In this document: piece after piece, positions 40,202-49,526 of the stretch | Numbering within the stretch: the first letter of the stretch is position 1 | How the letters are laid out: each line of letters begins with the position of its first letter | From: Sanguibacter suaedae | GTDB taxonomy: Bacteria > Actinomycetota > Actinomycetes > Actinomycetales > Cellulomonadaceae | Direction of reading: 5' to 3' | Assembly: GCF_016342785.1 (NCBI RefSeq) | Contig: NZ_JAEINH010000007.1 | Location: forward strand, 117,922-181,921 | Length of the DNA: 64,000 nt | Notes under the pieces: generated by a model | The model's database searches: none | What the model was told of the DNA's origin: nothing | What the model saw: only the letters and a program-made list of their open reading frames with translations | Translations under genes and position numbers: made by a program

Positions 40202-41311
40202 ATGGAGCGGGATGCTCTGACGGTCGACCAGGCGATGCTCCGCGCTCTGGACCTCGCTGCGCGTGGTCCGGTGACCGGCCCCAACCCTCGGGTGGGCTGC
40301 GTCCTCCTCGCCCCTGGATCTGCCGCACCCGGAACCGGGAGGGACGACGAGCCCAGGACCGTCCTCGCGGAGGGCTGGCACCGCGGTGCGGGGACGGCGC
40401 ACGCCGAGGCGGACGCGCTGCGTCACGCTCGCGAGGCGGGTGTCGACGTCGCGGGTGCGACGGCGGTCGTGACCCTCGAACCCTGCAACCACACCGGTCG
40501 CACCGGCCCGTGCTCCCGCGCTCTCGTCGAGGCGGGCGTGAGGGAGGTCGTCCACGCCGTCGCGGACCCGAACCCCGTGGCGTCCGGTGGTGCGCAGCAC
40601 CTGCGCGAGCGGGACGTGACGGTCCGGTCCGGGTTCCGTGCGGCCGAGGGCGAGGAGCTGTTGCGCACCTGGCTCACGGCCGTGCGGCGCGGGACCCCGT
40701 TCGTGACCCTCAAGACCGCGACGACGCTCGACGGGTTCGTCGCGGCACAGGACGGGTCGAGCCGGTGGATCACCGGCGCCGCGGCACGCGCTCACGCCCA
40801 CTCGGTACGCACCACGGTCGACGCCCTCCTCGTGGGGACCGGGACGGTCGCGGCGGACGACCCGAGCCTCACCGCACGCTCCGCCGACGGCATGCTCGCC
40901 GACCACCAGCCGATGCGCGTCGTCCTCGGGTACCGGCCGGTCCCCGGCACCGCCCGGCTGCGCGGCCCGGGAGGCGAGCTCGTCGAGCTGCGCACCCACG
41001 ACGTCCGCGAGGCGCTCCTCACCCTCTTCGAGCGCGGGGTGCGTCACCTTCTCGTCGAGGGCGGGCCCGTCGTGACGACGGCGTTCCTGCGTGCCGGGCA
41101 CGTCGACGAGCTCCACTCGTACGTGGCGCCCGTCCTCCTGGGGTCAGGGCGCCGCGCCGTCCTCGACCTCGGCGTCACGACACTCGGCGACGCCCTGACC
41201 TTCACCACCACGTCCACCCGGAGGCTCGGTGACGACGTGCTCGTCGTCGCCCGCCCCGACCACCAGGACGTCGGGCGGGCCGCGCGGCCCGGCACGACGC
41301 CCACCGCGTGA
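40202..41311 (+). CDS. ribD: Riboflavin biosynthesis deaminase/reductase RibD
   Basis: Two-step enzyme: it deaminates the pyrimidine ring, then reduces the ribose side chain with NADPH. The 369-residue protein has the zinc deaminase motifs AGTAHAEADAL and TLEPCNHTGRTGPCSRALVE, and a reductase domain (TLKTATTLDGFVAAQDGSSR, DALLVGTGTVAADDPSLTAR, HLLVEGGPVVTTAFL). ATG 40202 follows GGAGGAGGG at good spacing. An in-frame ATG at 40091 would lie inside the riboswitch and is rejected. It is the first gene of the rib operon. Confidence 0.95.
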   Translation: MERDALTVDQAMLRALDLAARGPVTGPNPRVGCVLLAPGSAAPGTGRDDEPRTVLAEGWHRGAGTAHAEADALRHAREAGVDVAGATAVVTLEPCNHTGRTGPCSRALVEAGVREVVHAVADPNPVASGGAQHLRERDVTVRSGFRAAEGEELLRTWLTAVRRGTPFVTLKTATTLDGFVAAQDGSSRWITGAAARAHAHSVRTTVDALLVGTGTVAADDPSLTARSADGMLADHQPMRVVLGYRPVPGTARLRGPGGELVELRTHDVREALLTLFERGVRHLLVEGGPVVTTAFLRAGHVDELHSYVAPVLLGSGRRAVLDLGVTTLGDALTFTTTSTRRLGDDVLVVARPDHQDVGRAARPGTTPTA

Positions 41312-41319
41312 GGAGACAC

Positions 41320-41937
41320 ATGTTCACCGGCATCGTCGAGGAGACGGGAACCGTCCGTTCCCTCACCCTCCCCACCGGGCCGGACGGTGATGCGGCGGAC
41401 GCCGTCATCACCGTCGACGCCCGGATCGTCACCTCCGACGCGTCCCTCGGGGACTCCATCGCCGTCGACGGCGTGTGCCTGACGGTCCGCACCCTCGACC
41501 CGGACCGCGGGGCCTTCACCGCCGACGTCATGCCCGAGACGCTCCGGCGCACCGCGCTGAGCAGGCTCGCCCCCGGGGCGCGGGTCAACCTCGAGCGTGC
41601 GGTCCGGGCGGACACCCGCCTCGGGGGGCACATCGTCCAGGGGCACGTCGACGGGGTGGGCGCCCTGCGCAGCCGCACCCCCGGCGCCCGGTGGGACGAC
41701 CTCGTCGTGGACGTCCCCGCAGGGCTCGCCCGGTACGTCGCGGAGAAGGGCTCCGTGACCGTCAGCGGCGTGTCGCTCACGGTCACGGCCGTCGGTGACG
41801 ACTGGTTCGGGGTGTCCCTCATCCCCACGACGCTCGAGGAGACCGTCCTCGGCGACCTGCCCCCCGGAGCCCCCGTGAACATCGAGGTCGACGTCATCGC
41901 GAAGTACGTGGAACGACTGCTGGGAGACCGCTCGTGA
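41320..41937 (+). CDS. ribE: Riboflavin synthase, alpha chain
   Basis: Dismutates two lumazine molecules to riboflavin. The 205-residue protein is a duplicated beta-barrel with the N-terminal MFTGIVEETGTVRSL. The two repeats contain DSIAVDGVCLTVRTLDPD and GSVTVSGVSLTVTAVGDDWF. ATG 41320 behind GAGGAGA is preferred to GTG 41308. The stop overlaps ribBA by four bases. Confidence 0.95.
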   Translation: MFTGIVEETGTVRSLTLPTGPDGDAADAVITVDARIVTSDASLGDSIAVDGVCLTVRTLDPDRGAFTADVMPETLRRTALSRLAPGARVNLERAVRADTRLGGHIVQGHVDGVGALRSRTPGARWDDLVVDVPAGLARYVAEKGSVTVSGVSLTVTAVGDDWFGVSLIPTTLEETVLGDLPPGAPVNIEVDVIAKYVERLLGDRS

Positions 41938-43247
41938 ACCCCACCACCGCCACGGTCGAGGAGGCCCTCGACGCGCTCCGCGCCGGACGCCCCGTGATCG
42001 TCGCCGACTCCCCGGACCGCGAGAACGAGGCCGACGTGGTGTTCGCCGCCTCCACGGTGTCGACCGAGTGGGTGGCCTGGACCATCCGGCACTCCTCGGG
42101 ATACCTCTGCGCGCCCATGCCCGCCCACCGCGCCGACGCCCTCGAGCTGCCCCTCATGGTCCCGCACAGCCAGGACCCGCGACGCACCGCGTACACCGTC
42201 ACCGTCGACGCCTCGACCGGGGTGACCACGGGCATCTCCGCCGCGGACCGCCGACGCACCCTGGGTGTCCTCGCCGACCCCGGCTCCGGCGCCGTGGACC
42301 TCATCCGCCCCGGGCACGTCCTGCCGCTGCGCGCCGTCGCCGGGGGAGTCCTGCACCGCGCCGGGCACACCGAGGCGGCCGTGGACCTCGTGCGCCTCGC
42401 CGGGCTCGGCGAGGTCGCCGGCATCGCCGAGCTGGTCAACGACGACGGCACCATGATGCGCATGGACGACTCGTCGACCCTCGCCGAGCGCGAGGGGCTG
42501 GTGCTCCTCACCATCTCCGACCTCATCGCGTGGCGCCGCGAGCACGACCCCGTCACCGCCGACGAGGCGGCGCACCCGGAGACGGCCCGCGTGCAGCGGA
42601 CCGCCGTCGCCGACCTGCCCACCGCCCACGGCCTCTTCCGCCTCCACGGGTACCGGGACGTCAAGACCGGCGCCGAGCACGTCGCCCTGGTCCCCGCCGC
42701 ACCCACCGCCCCCGCCGACGTCCCCGTCGTGCGCGTCCACTCCGAGTGCCTCACCGGCGACGCCTTCGGGTCGCTGCGGTGCGACTGCGGCCCCCAGCTC
42801 CAGGCGTCCCTCGCCACCGTGGCCGTCGAGGGCGGCGCCGTCGTGTACCTGCGGGGCCACGAAGGACGAGGCATCGGTCTCCTCGCGAAGATCGGTGCCT
42901 ATGAGCTGCAGGACGCAGGCCTCGACACCGTCCAGGCGAACCTCGAGCTCGGGTGGCCGGTCGACCGGCGCGAGTACGGAGCGGCAGCAGCGATCCTCGC
43001 GGACCTCGGCATCGACCGCCTCGACCTGCTCACCAACAACCCGGCGAAGTCCACCGGGCTCACCGCCAGCGGCATCGACGTGGCGTCGACGGTCCGCATC
43101 GAGGTGGGGCACACCCCCGAGAACCACCAGTACCTCGTGACGAAGAAGGTCTCCATGGGTCACCTCCTCGAGAGCGTGTCCGTCGAGGTCCCAGCAGCAA
43201 CCACCATCACCGAGACCGTCCACGACACCCAGGAGGCCGCCCGATGA
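41934..43247 (+). CDS. ribBA: Bifunctional 3,4-DHBP synthase / GTP cyclohydrolase II
   Basis: Supplies both building blocks of riboflavin. The N-terminal RibB domain (about 1-205) has [51 protein letters not shown] and [20 protein letters not shown]. The C-terminal RibA domain (about 210-437) has the zinc ligands in [20 protein letters not shown] and the GTP-site [17 protein letters not shown]. The 437-residue length fits a full fusion. The two final functional loops ([12 protein letters not shown]) are intact. GTG 41934 overlaps ribE. Confidence 0.96.
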   Translation: MNPTTATVEEALDALRAGRPVIVADSPDRENEADVVFAASTVSTEWVAWTIRHSSGYLCAPMPAHRADALELPLMVPHSQDPRRTAYTVTVDASTGVTTGISAADRRRTLGVLADPGSGAVDLIRPGHVLPLRAVAGGVLHRAGHTEAAVDLVRLAGLGEVAGIAELVNDDGTMMRMDDSSTLAEREGLVLLTISDLIAWRREHDPVTADEAAHPETARVQRTAVADLPTAHGLFRLHGYRDVKTGAEHVALVPAAPTAPADVPVVRVHSECLTGDAFGSLRCDCGPQLQASLATVAVEGGAVVYLRGHEGRGIGLLAKIGAYELQDAGLDTVQANLELGWPVDRREYGAAAAILADLGIDRLDLLTNNPAKSTGLTASGIDVASTVRIEVGHTPENHQYLVTKKVSMGHLLESVSVEVPAATTITETVHDTQEAAR

Positions 43248-43711
43248 GCGGAGCCGGAGCACCCACCATCGCCGTCGACGGGGCGGGCCTGCGCGTCACC
43301 GTCGTCGCCGCGCTGTGGCACACCACGATCATGGACGGCCTCCTCGGCGGAGCCTGCCGTGCGCTCGAGCAGGCGGGTGTCACCGACGTCACCGTGGTGC
43401 GCGTCCCCGGGTCCTTCGAGCTGCCCGTCGTGGCCGCCCGGGCCGCAGCCCAGGGTGCCGACGCCGTCGTCGCCCTCGGTGTCGTCGTGCGTGGGGGAAC
43501 GCCCCACTTCGACTACGTCTGCCAGGCCGCGACCATGGGCCTGACCGACGTGGCCACGCGGAGCGGGGTCCCTGTCGGCTTCGGGCTCCTTACCGTCGAC
43601 GACGAGCAGCAGGCCCTCGACCGTGCCGGCCTCGAGGGATCCCGCGAGGACAAGGGCGCCGAGGCCGTCGAGGCCGCCCTCGCCACGGTCCACGCCCTCC
43701 GCGGGCTCTGA
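43244..43711 (+). CDS. ribH: 6,7-Dimethyl-8-ribityllumazine synthase
   Basis: Icosahedral enzyme condensing the pyrimidine and DHBP to lumazine. The 155-residue protein has [38 protein letters not shown], the catalytic-loop segment [15 protein letters not shown] and [21 protein letters not shown] 43244 overlaps the ribBA stop. It is the last gene of the riboswitch-controlled operon; ribF is elsewhere. Confidence 0.95.
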   Translation: MSGAGAPTIAVDGAGLRVTVVAALWHTTIMDGLLGGACRALEQAGVTDVTVVRVPGSFELPVVAARAAAQGADAVVALGVVVRGGTPHFDYVCQAATMGLTDVATRSGVPVGFGLLTVDDEQQALDRAGLEGSREDKGAEAVEAALATVHALRGL

Positions 43712-43760
43712 GTAGGCTCGCCGCCCGGCCACCCTGTTCGGGCAGGCGCCGGGCGGCGAC

Positions 43761-43766
43761 TATTCT
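43761..43766 (+). promoter_or_regulatory. hisE -10 element (leaderless)
   Basis: TATTCT lies six bases before GTG 43773, with a weak TTCGGG 18 bases upstream. There is no ribosome site. Confidence 0.55.
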
Positions 43767-43772
43767 TGGACG

Positions 43773-44036
43773 GTGAAGACGTTCGAAGACCTGTTCGCAG
43801 AGCTCACCGCCAAGTCCGTGGAGCGCCCCGCCGGTTCCGGCACCGTCGCCCAGCTCGACGCCGGCGTCCATGCCATCGGCAAGAAGATCGTCGAGGAAGC
43901 CGCCGAGGTCTGGATGGCCGCCGAGTACCAGAGCGACGCGGAGACGGCCGAGGAGATCTCCCAGCTCGTCTACCACCTGCAGGTCCTCATGGTCGCCAAG
44001 GGCCTCACGCTCGAGGACGTCTACCGGTACCTCTGA
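43773..44036 (+). CDS. hisE: Phosphoribosyl-ATP pyrophosphatase
   Basis: Second step of histidine synthesis; a small all-alpha pyrophosphatase. The 87-residue protein has the usual length, the [15 protein letters not shown] metal-binding helix and the [19 protein letters not shown] segment. The hisI cyclohydrolase is not fused. GTG 43773 is probably read from a leaderless mRNA. hisG follows after 42 bases, the typical actinobacterial hisE-hisG pair. Confidence 0.95.
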   Translation: MKTFEDLFAELTAKSVERPAGSGTVAQLDAGVHAIGKKIVEEAAEVWMAAEYQSDAETAEEISQLVYHLQVLMVAKGLTLEDVYRYL

Positions 44037-44078
44037 GCCCACGGCCCCGGCCACCACCCCACACACCGCGAGGAACAC

Positions 44079-44927
44079 GTGCTCCGCATCGCCGTCCCGA
44101 ACAAGGGATCCCTGTCCGAACCGGCCTCCGAGATGCTCCGCGAGGCGGGTTACCGCCAACGGCGCGACACCCGTGAGCTGGTGCTCGCCGACCCCGACAA
44201 CGACGTCGAGTTCTTCTTCCTGCGACCCCGTGACGTCGCCGTCTACGTCGGCGCAGGAACGGTCGACGCCGGGATCACCGGTCGGGACCTCATGCTCGAC
44301 TCCGGTGCCGCCGCCGAGGAGCACCTCCCGCTTGGTTTCGCGAGGTCGACCTTCCGGTTCGCCGCCCCCCAGGGCACCGTCACGGAGCTCTCGCAGATCG
44401 CCGGGCGCCGCGTCGCCACGTCGTACTCCGTCCTCGTCGGGGCGTACCTCGCCGAGCACGGCGTCGCCGCCGACGCGATCGTCCACCTCGACGGTGCCGT
44501 CGAGAGCTCGGTGCGCCTCGGTGTCGCCGACGTCATCGCCGACGTCGTCGAGACCGGGACCACGCTGCGCGCCGCGGGCCTGGAGATCTTCGGCGACCCG
44601 ATCCTCCTCTCCGAGGCGGTCCTCATCCGCAGGGCGGGGACGGAGTCGCACCCGGGCCTCGAGACGCTCACCCGGCGCCTGCAGGGCGTGCTCACCGCCC
44701 GCCAGTACGTCCTCATGGACTACGACGTGCCCGTCGGTCTCGTCGACGCGGCCGTCGCGATCACCCCGGGCCTCGAGTCGCCCACGGTCTCTCCGCTCCA
44801 CGACCGCGAGTGGGCCGCCGTGCGGGCGATGGTCCGGCGCGACCAGACCAACAAGGTCATGGACGACCTCTACGACGTCGGGGCACGAGCGATCCTCGTG
44901 ACGTCCATTCACGCCTGCCGCATCTGA
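44079..44927 (+). CDS. hisG: ATP phosphoribosyltransferase (long form)
   Basis: First and feedback-controlled step of histidine synthesis. The 282-residue length with a C-terminal regulatory domain (about 205-282) identifies the long, HisZ-independent form. Motifs are [19 protein letters not shown], the [13 protein letters not shown] segment and the PRPP loop [22 protein letters not shown] 44079 follows CGAGGAAC. The C-terminal domain is expected to bind histidine. Confidence 0.96.
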   Translation: MLRIAVPNKGSLSEPASEMLREAGYRQRRDTRELVLADPDNDVEFFFLRPRDVAVYVGAGTVDAGITGRDLMLDSGAAAEEHLPLGFARSTFRFAAPQGTVTELSQIAGRRVATSYSVLVGAYLAEHGVAADAIVHLDGAVESSVRLGVADVIADVVETGTTLRAAGLEIFGDPILLSEAVLIRRAGTESHPGLETLTRRLQGVLTARQYVLMDYDVPVGLVDAAVAITPGLESPTVSPLHDREWAAVRAMVRRDQTNKVMDDLYDVGARAILVTSIHACRI

Positions 44928-44961
44928 CACGACCCCACGCGGGGACGACGACCAGGAGCCC

Positions 44962-45423
44962 ATGATGACGGACGACGACGACCTCTACCGACCGTTCCGG
45001 CCGAGGTTCGTCCGCGCGGTCGCTCTCGCCGGGATCGTCCTCGTCGTCGGGGGCCTCGCCCTGGTGCTGCTCGTCGCACCAGGTGCGCGGTCCGGGACCT
45101 ACTCGCCGGACTCCGTCGTCGGCCTGGTCGTCGTGGTGCTCCTCGGGTCCCTGTTCCTGTGGAGGCACGCCACCGTCCGGGCCGACGTCGGGCCGCAGGG
45201 CATCCGGGTGCGGAACCTGCTGCACGTCCGGACGTTCGCGTGGACGCAGGTCGTGGCCGTCGCCTTCGGTCCAGGTGACCCGTGGGTGATGCTCGAGCTG
45301 TCCGACGGCACCAGGCACCCCGTCATGGGCGTGCAACGGTCCGACGGTGCGCGCGGCGAGCAGGAGGCGCGACGGATGGTGACGCTCGTGGCGTTGCACG
45401 GCGAGGCGCCCCACGACAGCTGA
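44962..45423 (+). CDS. PH-domain-like membrane protein
   Basis: A 153-residue protein with two membrane helices (about 18-40, VALAGIVLVVGGLALVLLV, and 52-66, VGLVVVVLLGSLFLW), then a small beta-rich domain (VRADVGPQGIRVRNLLHVRT, FAWTQVVAVAFGPGDPWVML) of the bacterial PH type. It lies after hisG in many actinobacteria, where its role is unknown. The start may be ATG 44962 or the next codon, ATG 44965; AGGAG lies at 44954. A very stable hairpin follows the gene. Confidence 0.72.
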   Translation: MMTDDDDLYRPFRPRFVRAVALAGIVLVVGGLALVLLVAPGARSGTYSPDSVVGLVVVVLLGSLFLWRHATVRADVGPQGIRVRNLLHVRTFAWTQVVAVAFGPGDPWVMLELSDGTRHPVMGVQRSDGARGEQEARRMVTLVALHGEAPHDS

Positions 45424-45494
45424 CCATCGTCGCCAGACACTTCGGATGGACGACGCGTTCGATCGACGACCCGTCATGCCGACGGAGGACACGG

Positions 45495-45540
45495 GACGAG
45501 GACGGGCCCCGGGCTGAGGAGCCCGGGGCCCGTCCTCGTC
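45495..45540. terminator. 21-bp perfect inverted repeat, bidirectional terminator
   Basis: Left arm 45495-45515 and right arm 45520-45540 are perfect complements around a GAGG loop. It lies between the convergent PH-like gene and the helicase gene. It has no T-tract. Its stability suggests it stops transcription from both sides. Confidence 0.8.
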
Positions 45541-45559
45541 GTCGGAGCGGTCGTCCGTG

Positions 45560-47425
45560 TCAGGAACCGGTACGGAACCTGGGCTTGCGCTCGGCGCCCG
45601 CACCCTGACGGTCGAAGCCGGCCTCACGTCGGCCTGCCGGAGCGCTGTTGCGGGGGCGTCCACCGGGAGCGCTGTGCCCGCCCGCGTTCGCGCCACGCGG
45701 CGCGGGGCCGTCGTCGAGCTTGATGCGCAGCGCCTTCCCGGCAACCCGGGCGCGGGAGATGCGGTCGATCGTCGCCTCGTCGAGGGGCTTGACGATGTCG
45801 ACGAGCGAGAAGCTCGGGAAGATGTCGATCTTGCCGAGGTCCTTGCCGGACAGGCCACCCTCGTTCGTCAGGGCGCCGACGATCCCGCTCGGCTGCGCAC
45901 CGTGCGTGTGGCCGACGGAGAGGCGGTAGCGGGTGCCGACGGCGTCGCGGCGGATGCCGCTGCGCTGCGGGCGACCGGAGTCGCCCTCGCGGCGCGGCGC
46001 GCGCTCGTCACGACGACGCGTCTCACGAGCCTCCGCACGCTGCGCCTCGAAGAGGGCCTCCTCCTCGCGAGCCTTGGGACCGTCGTCGCCCACGGCGAGC
46101 GCGGCGAGGACGGCCGCGAGCTCGACCGGGTCCGTGCCGTGGGTGTCGAGGTGCTCGCGGACGAGCTCCTGGTACATCGACAGGCGGCCGGCCTCGTGGC
46201 GCTCGGTCACCTTCCCCAGGAGCTGGCGGACCTTGTACGCCGACACGTCGGCGGGGGAGGGGATCTCGATCTCGGTGAGCTGCTGGCGGATGGTGCGCTC
46301 GATGCTCTTGAGACGCCCGCGCTCGCTCGGGGTGACGAAGGAGAGCGCGACGCCGGTGCGGCCTGCACGGCCCGTGCGGCCGATGCGGTGTACGTAGGCC
46401 TCGGGCTCGCCGGGGATGTCGAAGTTCACGACGAGGCCCAGCCGGTCGACGTCGAGGCCGCGCGCTGCGACGTCCGTGGCGACGAGGACGTCGAGGGCGC
46501 CTGCGCGCAGCCGCTCCACGATCTTCTCGCGGTCCTTCTGGGCGACGTCGCCGGAGATGGTCGCCGCGGAGATCCCGCGCTCGATGAGGGCGCTGCCGAC
46601 CTCCTCCGCTGCACCGCGGGTGCGGCAGAAGACGATGGCGGCCTCGGCGTCGGAGGTGGCGAGGACCCGGACGAGCGAGCCGATCTTGTGCCGGAAGGGC
46701 ACGACGGCGAACTGCTGGGTCACCGCGGTGACGGTGGACGACTGGCGCGAGACGGAGATCTCGACGGGCTGACGCAGGTGGTGCTGGGCCACGCGGCGGA
46801 TCTGCGGCGGCATGGTCGCGGAGAACAGGGCGACCTGGCGCTCGGTCGGCGCCATGCCGAAGACCTTCTCGACGTCCTCGGCGAAGCCCATGCGGAGCAT
46901 CTCGTCGGCCTCGTCGAGGACGAGGAAGCGGATGCCGTCGAGCTTGAGGGTGCCTCGCTCGAGGTGGTCGATGACGCGGCCGGGGGTCCCGACGACCACC
47001 TGGGCGCCGCGCGACAGCGAGCGCACCTGCGGCTGGTACGGGGAACCGCCGTACACGGGGACGACCTCGAGGCCGTCCATGTGCTTGGCGAAGGTCTCGA
47101 TGGCCTCGGCGACCTGCATGGCGAGCTCGCGGGTCGGGGTGAGCACGAGCGCCTGGGTCTGGCGGACGCTCGGGTCGATGGCGGCGAGCATCGGCAGGCC
47201 GAACGCCGCGGTCTTGCCCGTCCCGGTCTGGGCGACGCCGGTGATGTCGCTGCCGGACAGGAGGGCGGGGATGGCCCGCTCCTGGATCGAGGACGGCACC
47301 GTGAAGCCGAGGTCGAGGACCGCGCGGAGGAGCGGGGCGGGGAGCCCGAGGTCGGCGAACGTCGTCGCTGCGGTCTCGGGGGTGTTCTGGGCGCTCTCGG
47401 GCGCAGAGGTGTCGAGGGACGTCAT
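45560..47425 (-). CDS. DEAD-box ATP-dependent RNA helicase with DbpA-type RNA-binding domain
   Basis: RNA helicase of the CsdA/DeaD kind, likely in ribosome assembly or mRNA turnover. The 621-residue protein has the Q motif (TTFADLGLPAPLLRAVLDLG), Walker A AQTGTGKTAAF, PTRELAMQ, VLDEADEML, SATMP, VATDVAARGLDVDR and HRIGRTGRAGRTG. After a charged linker rich in Arg/Glu comes a DbpA-like RNA-binding domain (YRLSVGHTHGAQPSGIVGAL) and a Gly/Arg/Ala-rich tail. ATG 47425 begins the conserved region; an upstream GTG-type extension looks non-coding. The long gap upstream (47426-47703) could hold a structured 5' leader, as known for cold-shock helicases, but no specific element was recognised. Confidence 0.93.
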   Translation of the reverse strand: MTSLDTSAPESAQNTPETAATTFADLGLPAPLLRAVLDLGFTVPSSIQERAIPALLSGSDITGVAQTGTGKTAAFGLPMLAAIDPSVRQTQALVLTPTRELAMQVAEAIETFAKHMDGLEVVPVYGGSPYQPQVRSLSRGAQVVVGTPGRVIDHLERGTLKLDGIRFLVLDEADEMLRMGFAEDVEKVFGMAPTERQVALFSATMPPQIRRVAQHHLRQPVEISVSRQSSTVTAVTQQFAVVPFRHKIGSLVRVLATSDAEAAIVFCRTRGAAEEVGSALIERGISAATISGDVAQKDREKIVERLRAGALDVLVATDVAARGLDVDRLGLVVNFDIPGEPEAYVHRIGRTGRAGRTGVALSFVTPSERGRLKSIERTIRQQLTEIEIPSPADVSAYKVRQLLGKVTERHEAGRLSMYQELVREHLDTHGTDPVELAAVLAALAVGDDGPKAREEEALFEAQRAEARETRRRDERAPRREGDSGRPQRSGIRRDAVGTRYRLSVGHTHGAQPSGIVGALTNEGGLSGKDLGKIDIFPSFSLVDIVKPLDEATIDRISRARVAGKALRIKLDDGPAPRGANAGGHSAPGGRPRNSAPAGRREAGFDRQGAGAERKPRFRTGS

Positions 47426-47659
47426 GGATGACCAACCGTTCAGTGGTGTTGGGGGAGCGGTGGAGTCGACTCGTCCGAGTCGAACCGGCGTCGCAATCCC
47501 GAAAACACACACTGGGCCTCTTGGCCACTGACACACGCACACGCGGGACCCGCGACAGACTCCGTGGGATGTCATCACTCTAGCGGTCGGGGGGTGGTGC
47601 ACGCGAGGTCGCCCACCGGTGACGTCGGCCACACGCTCTGGTCTCGGTGGGCGCGCCCG

Positions 47660-47665
47660 TAGGAT
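47660..47665 (+). promoter_or_regulatory. -10 element upstream of the phosphatidyltransferase gene
   Basis: TAGGAT gives a predicted transcription start near 47672. It therefore argues for the GTG 47704 start over GTG 47647. Confidence 0.45.
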
Positions 47666-47703
47666 GGTGGCAGGTCATCGAGAAGAAGGGCGGACGCGCA
47701 GCG

Positions 47704-48288
47704 GTGGAGTCCGGCGATCAGCACGTCAGCACGCGTGTCCTGACCGTGCCCAACGTGATCAGCCTGCTGCGGCTGGCCCTCGTCCCTGTGTTCGCCGTCC
47801 TCGTGGTCCAGGGGCACGACCTCTGGGCGCTGGGCGTCCTCGCGTTCTCCGGCGTGACGGACTGGCTCGACGGGGTGCTCGCCCGCAGGCTCGACCAGGT
47901 GTCGAAGCTCGGGCAGGTCCTCGACCCCGCTGCGGATCGCCTCTTCATCCTCGTCACCCTCGTGACGCTCGCCTGGCGGGACGTGGTCCCCCTCTGGCTC
48001 CTCGGTCTCATCGTCGCCCGGGACGTGCTGCTGCTGGTGCTCCTGCCGCTCCTCACCCGGCACGGCTACGGCCCGCTGCCCGTGAACTTCGTGGGCAAGG
48101 CCGCGACCTTCGCGCTCCTCTACGCGTTCCCCCTCCTGCTGATCGCGGAGGCCCCCGGGGTCCTCGGGGACGTGTCGCAGGTGCTCGGGTGGGCGTTCGC
48201 CTGGTGGGGCGTGGGGCTGTACTGGTACTCGGGCGTCCTCTATGTGGTCCAGACCCGGCAGCTCCTCGTCGGGGAGGTGAGGCGATGA
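47704..48288 (+). CDS. CDP-alcohol phosphatidyltransferase family protein
   Basis: Membrane enzyme that transfers a phosphatidyl group from CDP-diacylglycerol to an alcohol such as glycerol-3-phosphate or inositol-phosphate. The 194-residue protein has the full DG-x2-AR-x8-G-x3-D-x3-D active-site motif (DGVLARRLDQVSKLGQVLDP then AAD) and about six hydrophobic segments. The substrate cannot be told from sequence. The synteny matches mycobacterial pgsA2 (Rv1822). GTG 47704 is chosen; GTG 47647 would precede the probable promoter. The stop overlaps the next gene by four bases. Confidence 0.82.
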   Translation: MESGDQHVSTRVLTVPNVISLLRLALVPVFAVLVVQGHDLWALGVLAFSGVTDWLDGVLARRLDQVSKLGQVLDPAADRLFILVTLVTLAWRDVVPLWLLGLIVARDVLLLVLLPLLTRHGYGPLPVNFVGKAATFALLYAFPLLLIAEAPGVLGDVSQVLGWAFAWWGVGLYWYSGVLYVVQTRQLLVGEVRR

Positions 48289-49139
48289 CGCCCGCGAGAC
48301 GCGCGACGGACGAGTCGATGGCCGGACGCAGGCCGGTCGACGAGTCGATGACCCTCCTCAACGAGGTCATGCACCGTCCGCTCGACCCCGGGTACGCGGA
48401 GGCGGCCGCACGACGCGCTGACGGCCAGCAGCCCGTACGGGGGTGGAGCACCAAGGCGTGGCTCCTCGCCCTCGCCGCCCTGCTCGGGCTGGTCACCGCC
48501 ACGGCCACCGCGAAGCTCCGCGAGCCCGAGCCGGCGGCCCTGCAGGCCCGCCAGCTGCTCGAGGAACAGATCGTCGAGCGGCGCGACCAGGTGGACCTGG
48601 CCGTGGAGGAGAACCAGTCCCTCCAGGACTCCATCGACGAGCTGCGCGACGCGACGCTCGAGTCGACGTCCCCGGAGACCCTCGAGGTGGTCCGACGCGA
48701 CAACCTGGTCAACGGCACGGTCGCCGTCCGGGGCCCGGGCATGGTCGTCACGGTGGAGGACGGTGTCCTCGCGGAGGAGGACCCGCTGGCGTACGTGCAG
48801 GACCAGGACCTCCAGACGCTCGTCAACGCCTTGTGGGCCGCAGGTGCCGAGGGGATCTCGATCAACGGCCAGCGCCTCACGGCGACCACGGCGATCCGCT
48901 CCGCCGGGGCAGCTGTCCTCGTGGACCTGGTGGGCCTGCAATCACCGTACGTCGTCTCGGTCGTGGGCGATCCCGAGGGGATGGAGACCGCTCTCGCGCG
49001 GTCGAGCGCGGCCTCGACGCTCGCCTCCCTGGCGAACAAGTACGGCATCCGGACCACCGTGGCCCGGGTGGACGACGTGACCCTTCCTGCGGGATCGTCG
49101 GACGTCCTGTTCTCCGCACGGCCTCTCGAGGACGGGTGA
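48285..49139 (+). CDS. DUF881 protein (first copy)
   Basis: A 284-residue membrane-anchored protein: an N-terminal cytoplasmic tail, one transmembrane helix (about 65-83, WLLALAALLGLVTATATAKL), a coiled-coil (EEQIVERRDQVDLAVEENQS) and an extracytoplasmic DUF881 domain. That domain has VAVRGPGMVVTVEDGVLAEE, QTLVNALWAAGAEGISINGQ and SPYVVSVVGDPEGMETAL. The family flanks the small basic protein in Gram-positive cell-envelope or division loci; the biochemical role is unknown. ATG 48285 overlaps the upstream stop. The ribosome site GGGGAGGTGAGG lies just before it. Confidence 0.85.
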   Translation: MTPARRATDESMAGRRPVDESMTLLNEVMHRPLDPGYAEAAARRADGQQPVRGWSTKAWLLALAALLGLVTATATAKLREPEPAALQARQLLEEQIVERRDQVDLAVEENQSLQDSIDELRDATLESTSPETLEVVRRDNLVNGTVAVRGPGMVVTVEDGVLAEEDPLAYVQDQDLQTLVNALWAAGAEGISINGQRLTATTAIRSAGAAVLVDLVGLQSPYVVSVVGDPEGMETALARSSAASTLASLANKYGIRTTVARVDDVTLPAGSSDVLFSARPLEDG

Positions 49140-49193
49140 CAGGATGCGCACCACGGAGGAGCGACACATGACAACAGCTTGGGAGAGTGCAAC

Positions 49194-49526
49194 GTGATTC
49201 CGGTTCTCGGGCTCCTCGTCGGAGCGGCCGCAGGCCTCCTGCTGGAACCCACCGTCCCGGTGTCCCTCCAGCCGTACCTGCCCATAGCGGTCGTCGCGGC
49301 GCTCGACGCGCTCTTCGGCGGCCTGCGGGCGCTGCTCGACGGGACGTTCGACGACAAGGTGTTCCTCGTGTCCTTCCTGTCGAACGTCGTGGTTGCCGCG
49401 CTCATCGTCTTCCTCGGCGACCAGCTCGGGGTGGGGACGCAGCTGTCGACCGGCGTCGTCGTGGTCCTGGGCATCAGGATCTTCTCCAACGCGGCCGCGA
49501 TCCGTCGCCACCTGTTCCGCGCATGA
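49194..49526 (+). CDS. sbp: Small basic protein (Sbp, DUF1290)
   Basis: A 110-residue membrane protein with three hydrophobic segments (IPVLGLLVGAAAGLLL, YLPIAVVAALDALFGGLR, FLVSFLSNVVVAALIVFLGD). Sbp genes lie beside DUF881 and division genes in Bacillus and actinobacteria; the function is unknown. GTG 49194 gives the conserved MIPVLGLLVG start; an in-frame start at 49179 adds five non-conserved residues. The 3' end overlaps the second DUF881 gene by four bases. Confidence 0.85.
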   Translation: MIPVLGLLVGAAAGLLLEPTVPVSLQPYLPIAVVAALDALFGGLRALLDGTFDDKVFLVSFLSNVVVAALIVFLGDQLGVGTQLSTGVVVVLGIRIFSNAAAIRRHLFRA